Assembly: GCA_017628435.1 (NCBI GenBank)
Contig: JAGBZE010000110.1
Coordinates: forward strand, 1-6,609
DNA from: Akkermansia sp.
GTDB lineage: Bacteria; Verrucomicrobiota; Verrucomicrobiia; Verrucomicrobiales; Akkermansiaceae
Reading direction: 5' to 3'
DNA: 6,609 nucleotides
Shown here piece by piece: positions 1 through 4,501 of this stretch (its first letter is position 1; each line of letters starts with the position of its first letter). A program made the translations under genes and the position numbers. The notes beneath the pieces were generated by a model, which was given only the letters and a program-made list of their open reading frames with translations, had not been told where the DNA came from and searched no databases.

Positions 1-385
1 CGCGTCAGCGAGTGGAATTCAAAAGCCCGTGAAACGGGCGGCCTATCAATAGCGAGGCGGTAGAGCGCACCTTGCGTCAGCATGGTGCGCGGAACCCCTC
101 GTAAAGAAAAAATAAGGAATAGGAACCCGTGGAACGGGCGACAGAGAGGGTTGCTACATATGCGCCTTAATTTCAATATAAATTCTCTATGAAAGAATAG
201 CTATTTGTTCGTCCTGACACGATTCTTAAGCCATGCGTTTCTGTCACCCGTTCCACGGGTTCCTATTCCTTATTTTTTTCTTTACGAGGGGTTCCGCGCA
301 CCATGCTGACGCAAGGTGCGCTCTACCGCCTCGCTATTGATAGGCCGCCCGTTTCACGGGCTTTTGAATTCCACTCGCTGACGCG
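1..385. repeat. Long inverted repeat (about 145-bp arms, 94-bp core), foldback element
   Basis: The left arm (1-145) is the reverse complement of the right arm (240-385). Reading base by base I find only one mismatch (140/246 region) and one indel (6 A's at 105-112 against 7 T's at 273-279). Each arm carries small hairpins: GCCCG/CGGGC at 25-39, GCGCACC/GGTGCGC at 65-71 and 84-90, and CCCGT/ACGGG at 126-138, with mirror copies in the right arm. The right arm continues into a hairpin CTCGC-TGAC-GCGAG (374-387). Its left counterpart would lie before base 1, so the repeat is probably cut by the window edge. The core (146-239) is AT-rich and has no convincing ORF or promoter. No transposase is present and no target duplication can be tested. 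It could be a MITE-like foldback element, two oppositely oriented copies of an intergenic repeat, or the arms of an invertible segment. The structure is certain; the function is unknown. Confidence 0.9.
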
Positions 386-489
386 AGCCATCATTCCGAC
401 AAATCGCCAGTTGTGCGTTTTCAGGGATTCCCACTTTGCCATCTGCTTTAGTATTGACTTTTCGGGGCTATGGTGGTACTGAGATTGGT

Positions 490-876
490 ATGAACACCTT
501 GCGTTATGTGATACCGGCGGCGATGTCGGCTCTGCCTGTCCTGTCGGCGGAGGCTGAACCGGCTCCCATCCCCGTGAATCTGAAGGTGGGTGAGCAGATT
601 TCGGTGGTGCTGAATGGAAATCCCACCACCGGCTACATCTGGCGGGTGGACGGTAAGATTCCTGCAAAATCTCCGGTGCAGGTGGAGCTGGTCAATGCTG
701 CACAGCAGGATGATTCCTTCTGCTGCGGGTTCCCGGTGCCTACCACGCTCAATATCATCGGTCGGCGCGCAGGTAAGACCACGGTGCGCGTGGTGTATGC
801 CCGCCCCTGGGAGAAGGGGAAGGCCCCGGCAGATGTGAAGACCTTCGCAGTGAAGGTGACCACACCCGCTAAATAA
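490..876 (+). CDS. Secreted chagasin-family (I42) cysteine-peptidase inhibitor
   Basis: This 128-residue protein matches the chagasin / inhibitor I42 family, which blocks papain-like cysteine peptidases by inserting three loops into the active-site cleft. The loops are recognisable: NPTTGY at residues 44-49 (the hallmark BC loop), a CCGFP segment near 78-82 where the second, Gly-rich loop is expected, and YARPWE at 103-108 (the RPW loop). The N-terminus (MNTLRYVIPAAMSALPVLSA) looks like a signal peptide with likely cleavage around residues 20-22, so the product is probably periplasmic or secreted. I chose ATG 490 because the signal peptide begins there. An in-frame TTG at 436 would add 18 residues that spoil the signal sequence. 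A TTGACT at 454-459 could be a -35 box, but the matching -10 (477-482) is poor. The adjacent CysCys (78-79) in the second loop is unusual as far as I recall. It converges with the mscS gene. The family call is firm; the target peptidase is unknown. Confidence 0.85.
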   Translation: MNTLRYVIPAAMSALPVLSAEAEPAPIPVNLKVGEQISVVLNGNPTTGYIWRVDGKIPAKSPVQVELVNAAQQDDSFCCGFPVPTTLNIIGRRAGKTTVRVVYARPWEKGKAPADVKTFAVKVTTPAK

Positions 877-900
877 TTTCGTGTCCGTGGGATTTGCTGG

Positions 901-931
901 CAGCAGCAGGAGCTATCAGCTCTTGCTGCTG
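901..931. terminator. Hairpin in the convergent gap, overlapping the mscS stop
   Basis: CAGCAGCAGGAGCT (901-914) pairs with AGCTCTTGCTGCTG (918-931) over 14 bp with one G-T wobble and a 3-nt loop. It lies between the ends of the chagasin-like gene (876) and the minus-strand mscS gene, and covers the mscS stop codon (916-918) and its last codons. Neither side has a T-tract, so it is not a classical intrinsic terminator. It could still block read-through or protect both 3' ends from exonucleases. The structure is clear; the role is inferred. Confidence 0.55.
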
Positions 932-1734
932 TTCAGTATTGTGCGCACGGGGAAGGGAATATTGATACCCTCCTGGGCAAAGGCTTGCAGAATAGCCTTG
1001 CCGAAGGCAAAGCGGGCCTGGTGGTAATCTTCAGTCTTGCACCAGGCTCCGATGTGCAGGTTCAATGAGCTGTCGCCAAAGCCTGTGAATTGCACCGCGG
1101 GTGCCGGTGTTGTGGCCAGCAGAGGTTGTTCCTCAATCACCTTCAGGATAACCTGCCGTACGTGCTCCAGGTCGCTGGCATAGTCCACGCCCAGGTCAAA
1201 ATCGCAGCGGCGCAGAGCATCGCCGGTGATGTTGATGACGGGTGATTTGACCAGCGATTCACAGGGGATGCGCACGGTGGAGTTATCCACCTGCCGCAGG
1301 GTGACGGAGAGCAGGTTCACGCTCTCCACTGTGCCGGAGATGCTGCCGGTGGTGATGTAGTCCCCCAGGCGGATGCTGCGCTCGCTCATGATGAAGATAC
1401 CGCTGATGAGGTTGCTCAGCACGGTCTGCGCCGCGAAGCCGATGGCGATACCAGCCACGCCCGCTGCCCCCAGCACGCTGATGAGATCCACCCCCACAGC
1501 ACGCAGCGCATGCACAATCACGAATACCCAGAGCAGGGTAAGCACCGCTTTTTCCACCAGCACCCCCACCAGTCGCGGCAGTTTGTGGTTCAGGGGACGG
1601 AAAATGCGTTTCAGCATCATGCTCAGCACGATACCCACTACCAGCGTAAGCGCAAAGATAAACCATCCCTGGTTTATCATAAAGTCCCACACGTCGTTGG
1701 CATCGGTCCAGTCTACATTCGCCCACTTGCTCAT
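916..1734 (-). CDS. mscS: MscS-family small-conductance mechanosensitive channel
   Basis: This 272-residue inner-membrane channel opens under membrane tension to release solutes during hypo-osmotic shock. E. coli MscS has 286 residues, so this is the short, single-core form. Three membrane segments are visible: about 22-43, 59-80 and 86-116. The third is the Gly/Ala-rich pore helix, with closely spaced Gly and Ala from LGAAGVAGIAIGFAAQ onward. It is followed by SERSIRLGDYI and the beta-domain motif GTVESVNLLSVTLR (134-147), then the mixed alpha/beta cytoplasmic vestibule ending near IPFPVRT (259-265). There is no N-terminal signal peptide or added domain. The start is ATG at 1734. A TATGAT hexamer ends 6 nt upstream and no Shine-Dalgarno sequence is present. 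It appears monocistronic, being 135 bp from zupT with a hairpin and a repeat tract between. The symbol mscS reflects the family; orthology to a particular paralogue is not shown. Confidence 0.92.
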   Translation of the reverse strand: MSKWANVDWTDANDVWDFMINQGWFIFALTLVVGIVLSMMLKRIFRPLNHKLPRLVGVLVEKAVLTLLWVFVIVHALRAVGVDLISVLGAAGVAGIAIGFAAQTVLSNLISGIFIMSERSIRLGDYITTGSISGTVESVNLLSVTLRQVDNSTVRIPCESLVKSPVINITGDALRRCDFDLGVDYASDLEHVRQVILKVIEEQPLLATTPAPAVQFTGFGDSSLNLHIGAWCKTEDYHQARFAFGKAILQAFAQEGINIPFPVRTILNSSKS

Positions 1735-1740
1735 GCCTGC

Positions 1741-1746
1741 ATCATA
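1741..1746 (-). promoter_or_regulatory. Candidate -10 element of mscS (leaderless arrangement)
   Basis: On the minus strand TATGAT (5/6 match to TATAAT) is followed by exactly 6 nt and then the mscS ATG. A start of transcription about 7 nt after the -10 would fall on the A of ATG. No acceptable -35 is seen at 16-18 nt spacing, so confidence rests on the -10 and on the same arrangement at zupT and recQ. Confidence 0.45.
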
Positions 1747-1798
1747 TCACGCCTCCGCTTTCGGCGCCAGCGAAAAAATGAGGATTCGCAGGGATGTA

Positions 1799-1819
1799 GG
1801 ATTTTGAATTTTGGATTTT
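1799..1819. repeat. Heptanucleotide repeat tract (3 units)
   Basis: Three consecutive 7-nt units GGATTTT, GAATTTT, GGATTTT lie in the mscS-zupT spacer. They are non-coding and share the 7-nt period, but not the exact sequence, with the tracts at 4182-4216, 4465-4499 and 6481-6508. Confidence 0.7.
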
Positions 1820-1835
1820 TGATGTGTTAAATTCC

Positions 1836-1851
1836 GCGGGCTTGCGCCCGC
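1836..1851 (-). terminator. Hairpin downstream of zupT
   Basis: Read on the minus strand, GCGGGC-GCAA-GCCCGC is a perfect 6-bp stem closed by a GNRA-type GCAA tetraloop, 18 nt after the zupT stop. It is followed by GGAATTTAAC rather than a T-run, so termination strength is doubtful. The GGAATTT after the stem resembles the linkers of the hairpin array at 4233-4457, so it may be a solo copy of that element family serving as a 3'-end structure. Confidence 0.5.
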
Positions 1852-1869
1852 CAGCATTATCCGCCGCTT

Positions 1870-2673
1870 TTAGAGCACCAGTGCCATGATGAGCATGCCG
1901 GTGGCCACGCCGTAGATGCTCAGGTGGTGGTGGCCCCAGCGTTCGGCCATGGGCAGGAGTTCATCGAAGGAGATGTAGACCATGATACCCGCCACGCAGG
2001 CAAAGAGCACAGCCAGCAGGGAGGGGCTCAGGAAGGGCAGCAGAATGAGCATGCCCACCAGGGCTCCCAGTGGCTCGGCCAGACCGGAAAGCAGGGCCCA
2101 GCTGAAGGCCTTGCGGCGGTTGCCGGTGCCGTAGAGCAGGGGAAGCGCCACGGCAATGCCTTCCGGCACGTTGTGAATGGCCACGGCCAGGGCCACGGAG
2201 GTGGCAATACCGGTGTTATCAAAGGCAGAGGCTACGGTGGCAATGCCTTCCGGAAAGTTGTGAATGGCAATGGCCAGGGTGAAGAGCAGGGCGGAGCGGC
2301 GCAGCTTGGCATTGCCGGAGAATTCGCCCGTGGGCTGCACGGCCTCCAGACTACCCGGGGCGGGCACTTCGTGCGGGTTTTCGTCCTCGGGAATCAGTCG
2401 GTCGATGATACAGGCCAGGGCCATGCCGCCAAAGAAGGCCAGCGTGGTCACCCATTTGGCATTTTCTGCCAGCATATCTGCGGCAGAGGGCATGAGCTCC
2501 ATGAAGGAGATATACACCATCACCCCCGCACTGGCACCCAGCGCAAAGGTGAGCATGCGCGTATCGGTGCGCTTCACAAAAAGCGCCAGCGCTGCACCAA
2601 TGCCGGTGCTCAGACCTGCCAGCAGGGAAAGCATCCCACCCAGCAGCAGATTTTCCTGGATACCCGTCAGCAT
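1870..2673 (-). CDS. zupT: ZIP-family divalent metal (zinc) transporter, ZupT-like
   Basis: This 267-residue polytopic membrane protein is close in length to E. coli ZupT (257). ZIP proteins import Zn2+, and ZupT also accepts other divalent metals such as Fe2+, Mn2+ and Co2+. About eight membrane segments are visible: roughly 9-32, 42-62, 75-93, 126-148, 157-180, 189-212, 216-240 and 250-267. The metal-site signatures are intact: HNFPEG at 138-143 (TM4), HNVPEG at 167-172 (TM5) and SGLAEPLGA around 196-204 (TM6). The cytoplasmic loop between TM3 and TM4 (94-125) is short and acidic with a single His, unlike the His-rich loops of eukaryotic ZIPs. A HHH triplet at 248-250 sits between TM7 and TM8 and might touch metal (inference). 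The start ATG 2673 is supported by a good promoter immediately upstream. It is divergent from tig. No recognisable Zur operator was found. Confidence 0.92.
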   Translation of the reverse strand: MLTGIQENLLLGGMLSLLAGLSTGIGAALALFVKRTDTRMLTFALGASAGVMVYISFMELMPSAADMLAENAKWVTTLAFFGGMALACIIDRLIPEDENPHEVPAPGSLEAVQPTGEFSGNAKLRRSALLFTLAIAIHNFPEGIATVASAFDNTGIATSVALAVAIHNVPEGIAVALPLLYGTGNRRKAFSWALLSGLAEPLGALVGMLILLPFLSPSLLAVLFACVAGIMVYISFDELLPMAERWGHHHLSIYGVATGMLIMALVL

Positions 2674-2679
2674 GCGCGC

Positions 2680-2708
2680 AGTTTATCTGCTTTTATTTTC
2701 CTTGTCAA
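2680..2708 (-). promoter_or_regulatory. zupT promoter, sigma-70 type, leaderless layout
   Basis: On the minus strand a perfect -35 TTGACA (2708-2703) is followed by a 17-nt spacer and TAAACT (2685-2680, 4/6 match). The -10 ends 6 nt before the zupT ATG, which places the predicted transcription start on or next to the A of the start codon. No room is left for a ribosome binding site. Confidence 0.65.
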
Positions 2709-2740
2709 TGCCATCCTTGCATTTATGTCTCGTTATGCGC

Positions 2741-2769
2741 TTGCCTTTTGTGCAAGGCTGTAGTAGAAT
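2741..2769 (+). promoter_or_regulatory. tig promoter, sigma-70 type
   Basis: TTGCCT (-35, 2741-2746), 17 nt, then TAGAAT (-10, 2764-2769). The expected start near 2776 gives a leader of about 36 nt before tig. The leader lacks a Shine-Dalgarno sequence; the bases before the ATG are AACACATAATCAAT. A second -10-like TATAAC at 2784-2789 lacks a -35. The -35 overlaps a small dyad, CTTGC (2740-2744) and GCAAG (2752-2756), which could bind a regulator. Confidence 0.6.
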
Positions 2770-2811
2770 GCGCGCGCATTTCCTATAACGATTTTCTAAC
2801 ACATAATCAAT

Positions 2812-4116
2812 ATGGACATTACCATCGATAAGACAAGTGATTGCCAGGCAACACTTACCGCTATTGCCTCCCCCGCTGAGGTGACCGCCATCAAGGACGC
2901 CGCCATCAACGCATTTGCCAAGAATGCCCGCATCCCCGGCTTCCGTCCCGGCAAGGCTCCCAAGAGCGTGATTGCCAAGCGTTTCGCTGAGGGCATCGCT
3001 GATGAGCTCGACGCCCGCGTGAAGGCCGACGCCCAGGATCAGGCTCTGGAGCAGAACCCGGAGCTCAAGGTGCTCGACTTCGGCGCTCCCACCACCTCCG
3101 AGGAGGCTGATGGTTCCTACAAGCTTGTGACCACCCTGACCATCGTTCCCGAGTTCGAACTGCCGGAGTACATGGGTATCGAGGTTTCCATCCCCACCGA
3201 TGAGGTGAGCGATGACGAAGTGCAGGATACCCTGCAGAAGTATGCCGAATCCTCCGCCGAGCATGTGGTGGTGGAGCGCGCTTCCGCCAAGGGCGATATC
3301 GTGGTTATCGACTTCAAGACCAGCGTAGAGGGCAAGCCCACCGCTGAGTACTGCGGCAAGCCCATTGGCTTCATGGAAGGCCGCGAGGGTCACTGGGTGG
3401 CCATCGAGGAGGATTCCTTCATGCCCGGTCTGCCCCAGGGCCTGGAAGGTGTTTCCGCCGGCGATGTGAAGGACCTCGTGCTCACCATGAAGGAAGACTT
3501 CCCCATCTCCGACCTTGCCGGTAAGGACGTGACCTTCTCCTGCACCGTGAAGGAAGTGCGCGAGAAGCGCGTGCCCGAGATTACCCCCGAGCTTTTTGCC
3601 GGCGCTCTGCCCGAGAAGAGCATGGACGAAATCAAGGAAATCGTTCGCACCAACCTGAAGGCTTCCAAGACCCGCGCCAACGATGAGGCCAAGGCCGACC
3701 AGATTTCCGAGAAGCTGGCTGACCAGCTCTCCTTCGCTCTTCCCCAGGACCTGGTGGAGCGTGAGAACGAGAACACCGTGCAGCGCAAGATGTACGCCGC
3801 TATCCAGGCCGGTAACTACGACGTGGCCAAGGATATGGACGCTTTCCGCGCTGAGGCCATGAAGGAGACCGAGCGCAACCTGCGCGTGTACTTCGCTCTG
3901 CAGGAGATTGCCCGCAAGGAGAACATCATCGCCACCGAGCAGGAGATGCTCGAGGCTATGGCCAGCATGGCTCAGCAGGCTAAGGAGAAGAACCTCAAGA
4001 ACTTCATCCGCAAGATGTACCGCGAGAATCGCGTGCAGGGCATCCGCCTGAGCGTGATTACCTCCAAGGTCATCGACCTCCTGGCCCGCAACGCCAAGGT
4101 GACCATCGCTGAATAA
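2812..4116 (+). CDS. tig: Trigger factor, ribosome-associated chaperone / prolyl isomerase
   Basis: This 434-residue cytosolic chaperone binds ribosomal protein uL23 at the exit tunnel and shields nascent chains; the length is normal (E. coli 432). The N-terminal ribosome-binding domain (about 1-115) carries the signature GFRPGKAP at 43-50, fitting the family GFRxGKxP loop. An FKBP-type peptidyl-prolyl isomerase domain spans about 158-248 (starting GDIVVIDF, with PGLPQGLEG around 205-213). The rest (about 255-434) is the helical substrate-binding cradle, rich in Lys and Glu. Codon use looks biased toward C-ending codons and GAG/AAG, as expected for a highly expressed gene (impression, not computed). 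It has its own promoter upstream and a strong terminator downstream. clpP and clpX, often adjacent to tig in other bacteria, are absent here; recQ converges on it instead. ATG 2812 fits the domain start exactly, although no Shine-Dalgarno is present. Confidence 0.96.
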   Translation: MDITIDKTSDCQATLTAIASPAEVTAIKDAAINAFAKNARIPGFRPGKAPKSVIAKRFAEGIADELDARVKADAQDQALEQNPELKVLDFGAPTTSEEADGSYKLVTTLTIVPEFELPEYMGIEVSIPTDEVSDDEVQDTLQKYAESSAEHVVVERASAKGDIVVIDFKTSVEGKPTAEYCGKPIGFMEGREGHWVAIEEDSFMPGLPQGLEGVSAGDVKDLVLTMKEDFPISDLAGKDVTFSCTVKEVREKRVPEITPELFAGALPEKSMDEIKEIVRTNLKASKTRANDEAKADQISEKLADQLSFALPQDLVERENENTVQRKMYAAIQAGNYDVAKDMDAFRAEAMKETERNLRVYFALQEIARKENIIATEQEMLEAMASMAQQAKEKNLKNFIRKMYRENRVQGIRLSVITSKVIDLLARNAKVTIAE

Positions 4117-4135
4117 GCTTTACGGTTAACTAACC

Positions 4136-4176
4136 AAAAAACGGCGACTCGCTTTATCGCGGGTCGCCGTTTTTTT
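4136..4176 (+). terminator. Rho-independent terminator of tig
   Basis: A stem of up to 17 bp, A6-CGGCGAC-T-CGC pairing with GCG-G-GTCGCCG-T6 with one T-G wobble, closes a 6-nt loop (4153-4158) and ends in seven T's (4170-4176). It begins 20 nt after the tig stop. The A-run on the other side would also let it act on minus-strand transcripts from recQ. Confidence 0.95.
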
Positions 4177-4181
4177 GTAGA

Positions 4182-4216
4182 AGGATTAAGGAATAGGGAT
4201 TAAGGATTAAGGATTA
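4182..4216. repeat. Heptanucleotide repeat tract (5 units, AGGATTA type)
   Basis: Five contiguous 7-nt units: AGGATTA, AGGAATA, GGGATTA, AGGATTA, AGGATTA. The tract starts just after the tig terminator and sits to the left of the hairpin array, mirroring the five-unit tract at 4465-4499 on the other side. It is non-coding. Confidence 0.9.
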
Positions 4217-4237
4217 ATGGTGATGCAGGCGGGCGGG

Positions 4238-4280
4238 GTCCGCGAGATAGGAATGCTGCCCGAAACGGGCAGGGAATTTC
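4238..4280. repeat. 43-nt direct repeat, copy 1
   Basis: This is identical over 43 nt to 4415-4457, with a 177-nt offset. It contains half of one array hairpin, the linker GAGATAGGAATG, the full hairpin CTGCCCGAAACGGGCAG and the trailing GGAATTTC. It is followed by two CGTAATT-type heptads (4287-4300). Confidence 0.95.
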
Positions 4281-4286
4281 TCTACT

Positions 4287-4300
4287 CGTAATTCGTACTT
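4287..4300. repeat. Short heptad tract (2 units)
   Basis: CGTAATT and CGTACTT are the same unit types that end the longer tract at 4465-4499. Both tracts follow a copy of the 43-nt repeat, so repeat plus heptads look like one composite element present twice. Confidence 0.75.
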
Positions 4301-4414
4301 CCCATTCGCTTTCATCTGTCCTGACGGGCAGAGAGAATTTCCGCTTACGCGGAGAGAATTTCGCCCTTGCTGGCGAGAGAATTTCTGCTGCGCAGAGAGA
4401 ATTTCGCGGACGGT

Positions 4415-4457
4415 GTCCGCGAGATAGGAATGCTGCCCGAAACGGGCAGGGAATTTC
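4415..4457. repeat. 43-nt direct repeat, copy 2
   Basis: This is an exact copy of 4238-4280. It begins inside the CGCGGAC/GTCCGCG hairpin and ends in GGAATTTC, 7 nt before the five-unit heptad tract. It brackets the constant-linker hairpins together with copy 1. Confidence 0.95.
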
Positions 4458-4464
4458 ACTACTT

Positions 4465-4499
4465 CGTAACTCGTAACTCGTAATTCGTAATTCGTACTT
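4465..4499. repeat. Heptanucleotide repeat tract (5 units, CGTAAYT type)
   Basis: Five contiguous 7-nt units: CGTAACT, CGTAACT, CGTAATT, CGTAATT, CGTACTT. The tract ends 2 bp before the recQ stop codon (4502-4504). The gradual change along the tract suggests unit-by-unit duplication and drift. Confidence 0.92.
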
Positions 4500-4501
4500 C
4501 C

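Larger units (their letters stand above)
4233..4449. repeat. Array of distinct hairpins with a constant 9-nt linker
   Basis: Eight short GC-rich palindromes occur here: GCGG/CCGC (4233-4243), CTGCCC/GGGCAG-type (4256-4272), CTGTCC-TGAC-GGGCAG (4316-4331, one G-T), CCGC-TTAC-GCGG (4341-4352), CGCC-CTTGCT-GGCG (4362-4375), CTGC-TGC-GCAG (4385-4395), CGCGGAC-GGT-GTCCGCG (4405-4421) and CTGCCCGAAACGGGCAG (4433-4449). Hairpins 3 to 7 are joined by the identical 9-mer AGAGAATTT at 4332-4340, 4353-4361, 4376-4384 and 4396-4404, giving a 20-23 nt period. The last linker is a variant, AGATAGGAATG. Stems and loops differ from unit to unit while complementarity is kept. It lies between the convergent tig and recQ genes. 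ORFs through it are repeat artefacts. Possible roles include 3'-end protection of recQ mRNA, protein binding or nucleoid structure; none is shown. Confidence 0.85.

Noticed and set aside
146..239. Promoter inside the core of the inverted repeat
   Set aside because: TTGCTA (151-156) and TATAAA (177-182) are 20 nt apart, too far for a good sigma-70 promoter; the opposite strand offers nothing better.
1..385. Insertion sequence or tRNA/rRNA gene as the source of the foldback structure
   Set aside because: No transposase ORF, no cloverleaf and no conserved RNA-gene motifs; the arms fold as one long duplex.
436..489. TTG start at 436 for the chagasin-like gene
   Set aside because: It would put 18 residues ahead of the signal peptide; ATG 490 gives the better secretory N-terminus.
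323..667. Minus-strand ORF running from the inhibitor gene into the inverted repeat
   Set aside because: It is antisense to a recognised gene, and its C-terminal part only translates the repeat arm.
1924..2763. Long + strand ORF (279 codons) opposite zupT
   Set aside because: It is the antisense shadow of a clear ZIP transporter, with His/Gly/Gln-rich low-complexity translation.
4332..4404. CRISPR-like alternation of constant 9-mers and variable segments
   Set aside because: The repeats are only 9 nt, the variable parts are 11-17 nt and self-complementary, and no cas genes are nearby.
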